64,000 bases of DNA. It comes from Nymphaea colorata. Its lineage: Eukaryota > Streptophyta > Magnoliopsida > Nymphaeales > Nymphaeaceae. The notes beneath the pieces are model-generated. The model was not told the origin of the DNA and did no database searches. It saw nothing but the letters and a program-made list of their open reading frames with translations. The translations under genes and the position numbers were made by a program. The stretch covers positions 20,351,289 to 20,415,288 of the forward strand of contig NC_045146.1 in assembly GCF_008831285.2 (NCBI RefSeq). The letters are read 5' to 3'. Positions 23,661 through 36,962 of this stretch are shown one piece after another. Every line of letters starts with the position of its first letter. The stretch's first letter is position 1.

Positions 23661-26600
23661 AGGTACATCAAAAGGTAATGCATGGTCGACATATAAGACG
23701 CCCAACCAAGATATGGACAACTTGGCCCGCCTATTTTGTAGCCATAAGAGCGACTGAATGAGGATAGGGCTCTTCTTTTTTTCTTTTTTTCTTTTTTTTC
23801 TTTAAGCAATTAATTGGCCTTGGGGTATCGGCCAAATTTGCAAAGACCTCATGCATTAAAATTGTGCTTCCTTCAAAAGATCGTTTCGTCTCATTGGCTG
23901 GGGGGGGAGGATGCCAAGAGGAAGGATATATATAACACCAGTTATTACCGGCTTTGTTTCTTGAAAACAACGAGACGTAGCAACCATACAAATTAGCAAA
24001 AAAGATGAAAAGGAAGAGGATGAGCTAAAGCAACTCGAGAACAAAGGACTTCAATTTGTTTCTGTTATCTCCTCTCCTTATCGTGGCAAAGAAAGTGGTC
24101 TTAGGGCGTCAACTTGGTTTTAACATCTTCGCCTCTCTCCATCACAGCCCACTTCACAGCACTCAACCGGATGGAGCCCATATAGGGCAGATCTAAGGCC
24201 TTTCTCTCTCCCTCTCTTTCCTGAGAGATGCTGCAGCCTGTTTGATCTTAGCCCTCAAATTGGTGAAGGGTCGGTATCAGGAACTTTATGAGAATGGCTC
24301 TACGAACATCTTCCAGTCGTTCTTAGTGGCCCCCGTGTTGTTTCCATCACCACGATCGATTGCACGCGCCAACGCACTCAAGGATAACTACCAAAGGGTT
24401 ATCGATCGAGCAACGTCGAGGTGGCCAGATGGCCTCTTGGGTCATCGAAATTTCAAACAAGAAATTACGGCTTTCAATGGCATTTTATGAGAGAGGGAGC
24501 GACCTTAGGCAGGCTGACTTGTTGATGGTGATTTCTGGTGAAATGTTTGGTGTTTTTGAGTCGCCAAACTCTATGAAATGAGGTTAAAGAAATCGAGTTA
24601 GCGGAGAAAATTCCATGATGAATCTAAAATATGACACGCTGCTAGAAAGCTCCTCCTAATTATTCATATATCCGAAAGGAATCCAATGGGATTATATTTT
24701 CAGCAACCACAGCATGAGAAGTTCGAAGCAATGGTAAGATGAAAGGAAGAGAGAGATTGACTTGGATTAATGGGGTCCCTGAATTGTTCAGAGGGCCGCC
24801 GGTGATGAACGATCGAAATTATCTATATCATCATGAGCACTGGCGACGAGGAATGTAGCGCAGGGGGTAGAGGGGAAGGTGGGAGGTGTCCTGCATGCAC
24901 ATACGAAGGGGGAGTGATTTTATGCGTTGTGTGTTGTGCATGCATGGATGAATTTGTGTACCTATGTTGAGGCCATGGTTCGGATGTTGGAGCATTTCTG
25001 TTCGTGATTCAGCAGAACATATCCTAATCTTAAGCGCTTGATGGTTGGAGGTGAGAAAATGGGCAGCTTCTTACGAAGTTGGACAACTTTCCTACTGGGG
25101 CAATCCGGGGGCCAAGAACTGTATTTCCCTTCCTGTAGTCTGAGGGTGGAGAAAATTGTTTATGTTGTCAGCGTAATGTACGTCTTAGATTATGCAGGTC
25201 ACCGTTATCACCGACTCAAGCATGCCATAAGCCGAATTTAGCTTTCTGCTCAAGGAAAATCCCTTTTAACCGAATTTTGTGGAGATGGGACTTGGAAAAG
25301 AGTTATAAAAAATCAAAGAATAGGAACGGGGCAAAAATCAGATATAAGCAAGAACGATCGGGGACGATAACCAATGAACCAACCAGTGCAAGTGCAAGGG
25401 GAGCCCGGGTTTAGTTATGAGGCTGATGATACATGTACTTGCGATAAAGCGATAAAAAAAAAAGGCCATTTGCTTTTTTGGTTGAGCTCTCACCTTATCG
25501 TTTTCTTCTTTTACCTTTCTGCTCTCTTAAATGAGAAAAAGGTCGTGATTTCCAAGTAGGAATAAAATGTGAAAAGGAAAAAGAGTATCCTGCATGTATG
25601 GACTTCAAGAGTGTTGGCCAAGTGGGCCGTGGTCCATCGAATTCCAGAGACGCCGGTCAATCGCTGGGAACTGAAACTACAGGTGGTGCAGTGGGGCCAC
25701 GACCGGCAAAAAGATGACAAAAGTCTAGTGCCATTTCAAGATCCGGTCGGATATCGGTCCACCCCACGACAGATACGTGAAAGATGCTGACAACGTCAAC
25801 CTCCAGTATCTTCTAGCCCAGGTGCGCTATAGTTTCTTCCTTTCAATGCAAGCAGTGTAGTACTATCATTATACAGCTACAGGCTTCTCCTTCTCAAATC
25901 TGAGATTGTTGTTGTGGTGATGGAGCTTCTCCCAACCCTTGCTATAGCCATCATGCTCCAGACACCGACCCCTTCCACTCCCATCCGTCAACTTCCTCCG
26001 TTGCCCCCGCCCACATGCGTTTAGTCGCTTTCAATGCCGATCCCGACAATTTAGAGCCATTGGTCTTCCCTCCATGCTGATAGACATGGCATCCTCATCA
26101 TCCTAGCTTCCTCTATTATTATCGCACAACTAAGGAGGGGCCGGTCAAGTTCTAACCAGGCCTGGTTGGGACGAACCATTTGGAACCCACTCGATGCTTA
26201 CTAAGCAGAACCGAGCTCCATGCGTCCGGGTTCAGAGATGTTTATGAACTCGATCAGACCGCACATAGCAAGGTGTAAAGCAGCCCATGTGCATCGACAT
26301 CCCGCAGTCAGAATCGCCAGCTCCGAGTTCCATCTGAAAAAAAGCAAGGTTGATAGAAGAGTAAGAACTGTAGAAACTTGATAGTGATTTTGAGAATCAG
26401 AGGACTTGGGGCTGTTGCGGAGAAGACGACGATGGAGAAGGCCAAGGTGGTCCTTGTCCTCAGCCTGAAGACGAAAAAGACGAATCCTACTCGTAAGGTG
26501 GAAATTGTAAACAAAAAAAAAAAAAGGGAGTGAAATTCGGGTAGCTTAACTGGATTTTATCCGTCCAAAATTTGCAGGCCGCAAGTTTTTCAAGCTCCGT

Positions 26601-27439
26601 CATAGTAAGAAGAGGAGCCTAGTCTAATTTGCTATTGTTTAAGGGTAATTAAAATTTAAACTAAAAAGGAAGGAATCGACATTAAACATGTCCATTAAAA
26701 GCACCTGGAAGACCTGAATTTCACATCTTTCGACGGACAATCCAACGTGTTATGGTTTGAGGAAACTTTTTTTTTTTAAAAAAATTAATTTTACGCAAAA
26801 GTAAGAGTTGTATAAAAAATGTAAGAAAGCAAAAACTTAGATTTGAAACTACGAAGACAAAGTAGCCCCCCATGAACAGAAATTTGTCAAACGCGATGTA
26901 AGGCTTAAGGTGGAGCCGAGTCAATGTTGGGGAGGAGAAGTTCAGATCGCTTAATAAGTGCAATAAATAAGGACGCCGGCAGCACAGCACGTCTGCGAGG
27001 GTCGCCATCCACTCCGCCGAAAAAGGACCGCCACCGATACATGCTTGGAATGGTGATGTCCGGCGAGCGAACACATCGGCACCCACCCTGTCGATTGTGG
27101 TGACGAGACCCCTCCACCACACCACACCGACGGGTGGACTTCAGCAGTTTTGCCTTTTGGCTTTTTAGCGTGGTAAAGGTGGTGAGGGAGAGATCAAGAA
27201 AAAAAAAAGTTGAAATTTTTTTTATAAAGTAATATGTTTATTATAGACTTTTTGAATTTTCCTATAACCCTTCTATAAATTTTTAAAATGTTTTGTTTAA
27301 CTTAAATAAAGATATTTTGATCATTGCACATTTCTTACATATTTTGGAGCGTGCATCTCACCATTTTTTATGTATATATATATTCTCTATTTTGTTTGAA
27401 ATAAAGAGAGGGGGCTTAACCTGAGGGAGACTTTACCTA
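23661..27439. other. Gene-poor stretch
   Basis: Mixed AT-rich DNA. Open frames at 24242-24490, 25038-25241, 26721-27125 and others show no family signature, start on non-ATG codons or are low-complexity. Poly-T/TTTTC runs lie near 23775-23803 and poly-A/T runs near 26513-26526 and 26767-26788. I see no gene. Confidence 0.5.
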
Positions 27440-27855
27440 TAGGAGTGAACCCGAGCCAAATCGAACTTAAGTTTAATCTGGACAATTACAAGTTGCACTC
27501 AAGCTCGACTCGATTAAAGCTCGACAAACTCGTTTAAATAGAATTGATATTCATTGTTGTCTTTTGAGCTCGAACTCGACTCGATTAAAGCTCGACAAAT
27601 TCGTTTGAATAGAATTGATATTTGTCTATATTGAACTCGAGCTCAACAAATTCATAAACTCGTTTGAATATATCGACTCGATTAAGGCTCGAGCTTGACT
27701 CGACAATTACGTGCTGAACTCAAACTCAACTCAATTATTTATGAACTCGAGCTCAGCACTCGTTAAGCAAATGACTAGGCTCCACCTCATTCATAAGGTG
27801 AGCTTCAACGAGTCGATGTCGACTCTTTGTTTACTCGTATTTACCCGAACACCCC
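27440..27855. mobile_element. Degraded hAT-like non-autonomous element
   Basis: The left end TAGGAGTGAACCCGAGCC agrees at 14 of 18 positions with the left end of the intact element at 60070 (TAGGGCTGCACACGAGCC). The inside is a run of CTCGA-rich units (CTCGACTCGATTAAAGCTCGAC at about 27508, again at about 27579) of the kind found below both ends of that element. The right end, ...CCCGAACACCCCA, fits the inverted terminus only loosely and no 8-bp duplication is visible. Confidence 0.45.
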
Positions 27856-28250
27856 ACTTGATGGATACCCACGTTGAGACGCTTACACAAGCGAGCGAGA
27901 GGAAACCGAGAGAGCGAGAGGTGCGTTTCTTCCCCTCGGACGCACGGTTTGTAGACAAAAAGGAAGTAATGTTTCAGATGAACAAGGGTTTGTATTCATT
28001 ATATCAATATATATATAGTCATTGAGTGCCATACTTTAGGGAAATAGCAATCAAATTCATCCGAATATGTACAATGGGCGAGAGAGAGACGACCAAACAT
28101 ACATTTTTTTTTCCTTTTTCATGTTCATCCACCGCAACGATGACAAAAGGGCTCACATCATGGAAGAGGGACGACGAAAAGTGCAAGACAAACAAAACAA
28201 ATATAGAAAACAACTGTACAAATTCACAACCCAAAGGATGAGCCGGAAAG
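27856..28250. other. 3' flank of CYP78A gene
   Basis: AT-rich DNA ending at the stop codon of the minus-strand P450 gene; the part next to 28250 is its likely 3' UTR. No gene seen. Confidence 0.5.
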
Positions 28251-29949
28251 CTATGGCCGGCGGCGGAGCAAGTTGACGGTGAGAGGCGACGCCATCTCGC
28301 AGGAAAGCCTCAACCGTTCGGACAGGTCGACCGGGGCGGGTCCTGCAGGCATCCACACGAATTCGTGGAGCAGAGAGGCCACCCACAGGTAGATGGTGGC
28401 AAGGCCCAGCGTCTTCCCAGGGCAGCTCCTCCTGCCCGACCCGAAGGGCGCCAGGCGGAGGTCGGAGCCCAGGACGCTGAACTCCGGATCCGGCCCCGAC
28501 TGCAGGAACCGCTCGGGTGAGAACTCGAGCGGGTCGGGCCAGATGCTCGGGTCCCGTCCGATGGCCCACATGTTCACCATGGCAGTGGTCCCGGTCGGCA
28601 CGTGCCACCCATCCACGACGGCGTCCTCCGTCGCTAGACGGGCCCACGAGAGGAGGGGACCCGGCGGGTGCAGCCTCAGCGTCTCCTTCACCACCGCTTT
28701 TACGTAGGTGAGGCCGGCGAGGTCTGAGTCTGCCACAGGGCGCGCCCTCCCCACCACGTCGTCCAACTCTTCCTGCACCTTCCCCTGCACCTCCGGGTGC
28801 ATAACCATCCGCGCCAGCACCCACTCGATCAGCACCACCACCGTGTCTGTTCCCCGGAAAATCATTTCCTGACACGCAGAAATGGAATCACGCGGGGGAC
28901 AAATTTGAAAAAGGGAAAAACTCGCTTAGCGCGAAGATTTCATTCAAAGAGACCGAAGCAAAAGATACCCAAAGGACGGCGATCATATCATAGTCGGATA
29001 GGAAGTTGAAACTGCCGCGAAAGGAGAGCAGCACGTCGAGGAAATTCGTCCTCGTCTCGTCGGAAATGGAAACAGAGCGGTGCTCGTCGATGATCTTCCC
29101 CACGAAGCGTTTCACTCGAGGGATGAGGTGGGAGCAGCGGCGTCGAATCCTCTGCAGGTCCAGCAGACCGAGGAAGGGGAGGTGGTCCGACAGGTTGAGG
29201 ACGCCGAGTATGTCGTAGCCCTCCTGAACCAACTCGGTCAGCTCCACCACCTCCGTGTTCGTCTCATCCAGCCCGTAGTCCTTCCCGAAGATGCAGCCCA
29301 TCATGTGGTCGAGCGACGCTATTCTGAGGACGTTCCGCACCTGCACACCCGGCCCGGAGATGGCAAAGCGAGCGGACATCCGGGCGGCAATCTCAACGCG
29401 ATGATGCTCGGAGGCGGCGATCTGGCGAGGGCAGAACATGTGGGTGGCGGCCACTCGTCGGAGGCTTTTCCAGTAGGCGCCGTACGGTGCGAACCCGATG
29501 GCTCGATCGAACATGAGAGCGTACGCCGACTCCTTGACTGGACGGTCGGCGAAGGCCGAGCCTTGCAGGATTTCCCGCGCGACGTCCGGGTTGCACGTCA
29601 CGACGGCTCGTGTGGTCCCCACGCTGAAGGCCATTAGTCGAGTAGCGTGGAGACTGGCGGCGGCAGCGGCGAGCTTCCGATGGGCCAGGCCGCTCATGAG
29701 GCTCACGCTCCCGACGACGGGCCACCCTCTAGGGCCGGGTACGGCATTATCGTAACTCATCCCCCTGGGTCTCCCCATCCAGTACCTCCCCCAGGCAGGG
29801 CCGCCCTGGTAAGACCAAGGAAGGAAGACGCCGAAGATAAGGGCGAGGAGGGTGCAGAGCAGAAGGACACCCGCATTCTCCAGTGGAGTAAGGCGGGAAT
29901 CTGGACGCAGGGCGAAGAACCACCACCAGTGCTGAACAAGAGTCGCCAT
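28251..29949 (-). CDS. Cytochrome P450, CYP78A subfamily
   Basis: Two exons on the minus strand, 29949-28969 and 28868-28251, split by a 100-bp GT-AG intron directly after AVLW, the position usual for this subfamily; 532 residues, intact. An N-terminal hydrophobic segment (about residues 28-48) anchors it in the ER membrane, followed by the proline hinge [14 protein letters not shown]78A hallmarks follow: [20 protein letters not shown] and APYGAYW. The I-helix reads FRGTDT (331-336), the K-helix KETLR (ExxR 389-392), then PERF (445-448) and the haem loop [10 protein letters not shown] (469-478, Cys476). CYP78A enzymes (KLUH and relatives) promote organ and seed size, apparently by making a mobile growth signal; the substrate is not settled. 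The gene is markedly more GC-rich than its surroundings. Subfamily call safe; which CYP78A member is not decided. Confidence 0.96.
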
Positions 29950-30020
29950 TGCAAACCGCTGCTCTGCTCTGTTGTGTGTGTGTATGCCAAACTTGACAAG
30001 CCACCAACTGCCCCAATCGA

Positions 30021-30030
30021 CCTTTTATAG
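30021..30030 (-). promoter_or_regulatory. TATA box of the CYP78A gene
   Basis: On the minus strand CTATAAAAGG lies about 75 bases before the ATG at 29949. Further up, a CACGTG-like core, GCACGTGG, sits at about 30198-30205. Confidence 0.65.
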
Positions 30031-33000
30031 CGTTCGCATAGGTGAGCTTGGGGCCCGAGCTGCTAGGACAATGACGCAATGGTAGTGGCTTCTAAAGCAA
30101 ACGGCTGTACCAGATGCTCGGTGGTCGAGCAGAGCATCATATGTCTAGAACTTGGAAATCGGTCTTCTTCATATACAACTTGCAGAGGGCCGTGACGGCA
30201 CGTGGTCCCTCTCAGACATTCCCCTCACCGAATCTTGGTCGTGAAGCACACGGACTGAGAGGCATAAGAAAGGAACCGGGGGGAGGGACAAGAGGATTAC
30301 ATCAGTCTTGGATCGATCGGCGGTATATACCTCGATTTGCCGGGCGGGCCTCTCGAAGAAGCGAAAGTTGAAATCAGGAAAATGCCCTCCCATTGTTTGA
30401 TGTATAGGCCCTCCTTCCATTCGATCACGATCAAGCCTCATTTGGACATCAAAACTCGAAAAATGTCCTACTTTAAAATATATAACCGGTCATGGTATGG
30501 AAACGTGAAGGAAGTGAAGTTGAAGGCCCTGAATCTTCAAACCTTCTTTATATTCTGCTATTTTCGAAACTTTTTATGAGGTTTTGTTATAAAACATGGT
30601 CGAAAATTCTCTTCGTAACTTTACTTGTCATCTGTCCATTTAAAGAGTGCCTCTTGCAAACGTCTTCTATGATCGGGCCTTCTAAAGCTCAGCTAAATTC
30701 TCTTACTTACCATCTGTTTAAGGTTGAAAAGTTATACAGTATAAATAGTATAACGAAACTAGTCGACTCGAGAGGACTGCTTTAGCCAGACTTGGCCACA
30801 CGATCAAAACAGAGGGTGGAAGCATTGGTGTTTTTTCTAATTAAACGACACTTTCCTTGTACAGTTGCACCACTATGGGCAGAGTGACGTGTACATTGCC
30901 TTCTAGCCCTTGCTAAGGCAGGAAACCAGTCGCCAATTCCTCTAATACAAGGTCGCGGACAACCACTTTCTTTCTTATTTATTTAGCAATCCCATAGTTT
31001 TAGGTTGTCCCTCCCATAGGAATATATCCGAATTCTATCCGCTATCGTCCCGTATGCATTGTTGCCCGAAGTTTGGCTGAAGCCAACAGACTTTCTTTAA
31101 AATATTTGAACAGCGTTCCCACAAGTTTAGACTTTAGCGGTTGATTTTTCTGGCTTCATTCTGTGGATTAACTTAAGACAACAAATACTAAAGAAAACCA
31201 ACTAATTTGCTTAACCTACTTTAATTTGAGCGTCAACCCCACTTAGCTTAGCTGGTTCCATGCATAACATTACAAATTTATGAATATTCGTGGATGGTTA
31301 GGGTTGAGTTTGTGAAGGACGAGCCAGAGGCCTGCCAGAACTAGAATCTAGATTGATCTTCCCATTAACAGAAGGTGAAAATCAAAGAAGACTCAAGAGA
31401 AAACCAGACGTACGATGTGCCTGCGTGTCACTGTTTACGAACACGTAGAAAACAATTTACGTCACTCGCTCCCCGAACATAGTGCTGCCGGTCTGCCATT
31501 CTGCACTTGTACCCTCCACACAATCGAGAAAAAGACGTATATTTCTCGTGTAGCCAACTGAATCTGTTCGTAATTCTAGGAAGAGTAACTTTCTTCGAGT
31601 CGATTTTATATGGAAATGCCTACGTTTTGCCTTGTTGCTTACAGGGTGCTGACGGTTTTGCAATCTTCATCATCCGCTGTCAGCCTTAACCTGAGTTGGA
31701 TTTCTACGCATATATGGACTTGGTGTTTCTGTAACTCTCACAGTGACGGGCGGACTCAGTTTCGTCACATCTTAAAATTCTGCCTTCCTGAGAAAAGCTT
31801 CCTGTCTATAACATGTTCTATCGTCTGGGGGATTAAATCTACCATTTTCTCCTACTACTTTGTCGTCTCAAAAACTCGAACCTCAACTAGTTCTTGGACA
31901 TTGGGAGTCATTAAAAAGTAACGCTTATAGAGTATCATTAAATTTATACTAAAGATCAGGAAATTCATTATTGCTGTTCAGGTAAAGCTAAGAAATAGAT
32001 TAGCGTATGTGAAGGGTGTTTTATGTCTCTGAGTTAGGATCATCAAGTACCCCATCATTTTGTTGGTGTTGCGGAAGCGTTTCCTTGGGTGGCGGATCGG
32101 CGGTCCCTAATAAGACTTACTAGTACTTCACAGTTCATACTTACGGTTAATTTGCAAACAAAATAAAAACAATATGGAAAACTGGCATTTTCTCACCCGC
32201 TGAACTGGGTTTTAATAACTTAACGGTTGTAGATTAAAAAAAAGAAAAGTAAGCAGGTGTAGAGGAAATTTGAAAGTGAAAGTCCCTTTCCAAAGTTCAC
32301 ATAGAAAATTAGGCTTGGAAATAAAAATTCCAGCAATTTATTTAAAGTGCGCACGGGAGGGGAATCTAGATAAAGGAATAAAGAACACGCCAGAAAATGT
32401 CAACTTAGAAAAGAAAGGAGGGTGACCCAAAAGTGGGTTCCCTAGATGGGGCGGCTCCCGGCGGCGGGACCCTACCTAGGTAGAGAAGCTTGCAGATCAG
32501 CCGTCGAATTTCTGTACGGCCCTGCGGACTTGAAAACTCGGCTTTGAAATTAAATCGATTGAGCTCCCGATTCACTGAAGTTTCCGCTGATTCAGTCGGT
32601 AAAAATGCTGTAAACTTGATTGAAATATATAAAAATGATCTGACAACCAAGTAAAAAAAAAAAACACGACATTCTTTTGATCTACCAATACTGCATCGAA
32701 TTGATTTGCCACCTGTGGAAGTCAATTTTTGAGTGTAAGGGGAGACGAAGAGACTCGTACATGACCTAATAAAGAACATCATGTTTGCTTGTCTGGTTTT
32801 CCTGCATCGATCCAATGGCCAACGCATTTCGGACTCTTCACCGACTCTCCGGCCTCTTTCCATCTCTGACTGTTCCTTTACAGTCACTCGCATATATATT
32901 ACGAATGGAGCACTAGGAAAGGGAGAGCCGCGTGCCGGCGTGCGAGTGCGGAATCTGGACGGAACTCCATGGCTACTGTCTAATGTGATAGTAATAAGAA

Positions 33001-33842
33001 CCTCCTTTTTTCAGCAGATCGGGTAAAAAGGATCGGCAGTACTGTGTTACATGGCAGAAACGCTTTGGCATGCTTTCATGCCCATTGCTTGCTTTCATCT
33101 CTGCCATCAACTGTCAATTTGAGTTCGGGTTCCCGCAGCTCGAATCAGTTTTGCAAACGCTCAGAAGACTTAATAAAGCGAAGAAGGCATTAAATGTTAC
33201 TAACTAAATGAAAGGATTTAATTTCTTCTTAACTCAGAGAAATCGATCTAACTGCAGCCCTGGAGCATTGTAAAGTTAAACCCAACAGTATTTTTAGTCT
33301 TCATCACTGACATCGGTTTCAAGCCCTAATGTTCCTTGAAATCATCAATCACTTTTTCGTATAGGTAAGCTATTGTGGAACAAATATTTAAAATGTAGAA
33401 ATCTTCCAACCATTGGAGCTCGATGGATTGCGTCGTATAAAGATTGAACACACCGCCCAATGCAATGCATCGGGTGTTGCACAATGTGAATGTGAAGGGA
33501 GTATGTCTCTAATGAAAGTTTATAAGTTGTTTGCGAGAAGTGAGATCCCACCTTGCGGGGCAATTGAGGAAGATCAAATGTGGCCTCCGTGCCCCTGATC
33601 CACATGTCCACAAGTATATGCGTTAACCACGGTAATCAAACAATGTATGAATTAAGGGCTTGTCTCATCCTCCTAGCCACCATAGTTGATTAGCGATGGC
33701 CGATCGAGATCGAACACCCTCCCTAGCAACTAGTCTCACTACACCTTGGCTTCAATCCGAAGAACATTCAGCTGATTGCGGGCCGGCCACAAAGTATATA
33801 ATCTGGAAGATATCTGCCTAATTAACTTCAACTCGTCAGTTG

Positions 33843-33845
<3 letters not shown>
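30031..33845. other. Upstream of CYP78A, then gene-poor
   Basis: The first few hundred bases are CYP78A promoter. Beyond, I find no family-like translation. The 162-codon minus frame at 32405-32893 and the frames near 31610-31921 carry no recognisable domain. A small GC-rich patch at 32425-32480 is isolated. Confidence 0.5.

Positions 33846-33896
<51 letters not shown>
33846..33896. repeat. (TA)n microsatellite
   Basis: Uninterrupted TA run of about 51 bases. Confidence 0.97.
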
Positions 33897-33898
<2 letters not shown>

Positions 33899-36800
33899 GA
33901 AAAGATAAATGGTAATATAAGAAGCTAGCTAAGGTATAGTTTTCACTCGTAATTAAGCGAAAAAAGGTGACAAGAGAATGACAAGGACGCCCAATTTGAG
34001 ATCAGATTGTATGCATAGCTATCAGCATCAGTGGAATGAACTTTTATGTAAGCCGACCAGGTCGATTGATGGCCAACAAGCGCTAGTAGAAATTGTCATG
34101 ATAAGGGCTGATCAGAAGGATGCGTGTCGTCACCCTCCCAGACTCACGCTGGCATCGAGAGAGAAATGGTCCAGATGTGTATGGCCGACGATGGAGGAGT
34201 TGGGAGATGAAGGGATTCCCCGGGCTGCTGGCGGACAAGAGGAGAAGACCAGCTCCAACAACGTCATGGCCTTGCACAAGGCCTCAATCCATTGGCAGAA
34301 GATGATGTTCAGCCATCTCATGACGACAACTGGGTGCAAATATTAACCTGATATCTAACCCCAAATCCCCACCGCTGACCTTCTTTTGCAATTTGATGCA
34401 TGAAAACGACCCTTAAAGTCGCTTGCAACATGATGTGATTATTAAAGCCGAAAACTACAAAAAGGCGGAAGGGGCTTATGACACCATGTCGCTGCAAATC
34501 GCCGTCATGATGCCAGCCGGAGCCACGGATATATGAATGGCTCACGACCACAAAATAAATAATTATATATATATATATATATATAAGAAAATTATTGTGT
34601 TTTTCTTGTCCCCCAGCGTCTTAATCGGCTCACACATGTCACACATACATACGCAAACAAGCGATATACAAAATATCGAGGAGGAAATCCCTTCTGGATT
34701 GATGGATCCATAGAAAATGTAACCTTTTTGAGCGATTATCAACTTTCTCGGTTGCTACCGTTGATCATAAAACGAAATCGAGTCTAGCTGCACTTGGGCC
34801 ATTAAATTTTATGAACGCAAAAGCTTCATGATTCAGTATGAGTTCTTTGTCTTTCCCTGTTACAATGAAGCTTGTGATCACATGTCAGGACATTTTGGCA
34901 TGGTGCAAGAGGTGCCAAACGTTACAATGCAGCTTGATTACAGTCCATAAACTCTGATTTGTCACGAGTTGTTAGCCGCACTAAATGCACACCATGTGTG
35001 TGTGGTAAATGCTCACCATGTAGTTGGCTGCGACTTCCAAATTTTTTTCGTATACACTCTCATCGCCTGTACCTTTGGACGTCGGAAAGTCCACGATATT
35101 ATTTTCTGGTTTTTGTGGGGCTGAATCTGTAACTGGCAATTAATACGCAAAAAGAATGAAGAATCTTCAGATGGATGCCAAGATCTAGTTATAGATGCCC
35201 ATCCGTGTGCGCACGTTTTAAGAGCGTGTGTGTGGGAAGAAATGAATCTTGTAATTCTCTTTCCTTTATTTATTGGAGAGTTCGTGAGTGAACGTGTCAT
35301 TTGTTTGGAGGAGCACAGAACAGTTGGTTAGTTGGCTGGCATAAAAAAATGTGACATGTAGTTAATTTATGGTGGCAAGCTACATAATTCACGAGTGTAT
35401 GGGGCATAAGGTACCATCCTAAACATATAGTTAACAAATTTTTAATTGGTCATGCGGCAGTGACCTGGGTTTGGTAGATCCTATATAATTGGACCCACTA
35501 ATTTAAGCTTTCAACCATCAATTTAAGCTTTTATATAATGGGCTTTGTGGGACGTATGCCCCACAAAGCGCCCACCTATCTACGCCCTTGGTATGAGATA
35601 GTAGGTTCATAAGTCCTCAAGCCATCTTAGACCTTGAAAGCAAGGGAAAAAAAAAAAAAGGTGAGAAGTAAAGGCAACGATTAGGTTTTTATTGAACATC
35701 AGTGGATTGGCTTCCCACTCACATGAAGTGAGTGGTTCATCCAGCATTTTCGTTTCTTTATTTCTGTGTCAACTTCATTGGTCCATGGGCTTGTAGGTAC
35801 CAGCAGAAGGAAACGTTGTGGTCACTCAAACAAAGGGCACCAATGCCGTCATCCTCACCCACCAACAGCCAATGTCAACCTTACACAACTGCCGTATCGG
35901 AACTTTCTCCATTTTTTAATGAGCATATAGAAAGAGGCAGTACCTTAACTCTCAAGTAAACTCCATTAGTTTTGAGAACTTTTTAGCATTTGAATTACAA
36001 ACAGATGCAATTTGGCAGTTAGTTTATAGAAAAACAACATAAATTGGAAACTTGTAAGGGCATTAATGTTCCTTAAATTTAAGTATGCCAAGAAAGAAAG
36101 TCAAGCTGAACTGTAATTACTACAAAAATTAAGGGTCACGTCTTTGTTGAAAATTTTATATATATATATATATAACTCTTGGCTACAAGCAGCCCACGTT
36201 GCTGCGATTAAAAGTTTCCCGGAGAGCAACCCGTTGCTTCATTTCAAGCAAAAGGAACCAACATCTTTTGATATGATATTTTAAATGTGGTTTTCCAAAT
36301 GTCATTTTCAAAAGCACTCCCCCTCTCCTTTAGAGGCTGGGGAAAGGCAACTTCATATATATATAACTTTGATCATCAATAGTGGTCGTTTATATGAAGC
36401 AAATAGTTGATTGGGATGAAAACAAAAAGAAAAAAGTATGAACTAACACTAGATTATAAAAATACCTACCACTTTTTTCTCTTTATTTTTTTTTAACTCT
36501 AATTAAGTGGCTAAAAGGATAGATGAAAATATTTATCACCTCTCTCTCTCTCCACAGTCTCTTGCCTTATGTTCATGTTTTTTACTACCATACTGTAGTG
36601 CAGTATGAATCATTGTTTATTGTTAGACGTTATAGCTACAGCCGCTCTTCATAAGGTTCAATCCCTACTCATTTGAATTTTTTACTTCAGTTTTCTTCTT
36701 TAACTTGTTTTTTCTTTTGATTGAATTATAAAACAATTGAAACAATTATGATGGAAATGCCTTTTCTGGATTGAAAATCGTCATCATTTGCTTGTTAAGT

Positions 36801-36962
36801 AGATCAACGTGCCGGCGGATCTTTTGCAGCTTCTTGATCACAATGCATGTAAAAATGTGCTAAAATATTCTGGCTTCTTAAAAAGGCTTTCTAAGGTTTA
36901 GATGGTCAAAGCAATAGAATTGTGCACGTTGTTTATACTAGATGCCAAACCTTTCCTTCCAG
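33897..36962. other. Gene-poor stretch with small repeats
   Basis: A GC-richer island at about 34110-34320 is open in several frames (for example 33978-34346 plus, 122 codons) but matches no family I know. A TA run lies at 34564-34585, with smaller ones near 36157-36173 and 36354-36364. At 35542-35569 GCTTTGTGGG and CCCACAAAGC form a perfect 10-bp hairpin with an 8-base loop. Confidence 0.5.

Noticed and set aside
28153-28875. 240-codon minus frame overlapping the P450 gene
   Set aside because: Other-frame shadow of CYP78A exon two; GC-rich DNA keeps it open. The same holds for the plus frames at 28393-28707 and 29080-29637.
33543-33562. snRNA upstream sequence element look-alike (ATCCCACCTTG)
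   Set aside because: Differs from RTCCCACATCG, and no TATA box or snRNA body follows at the right distance.
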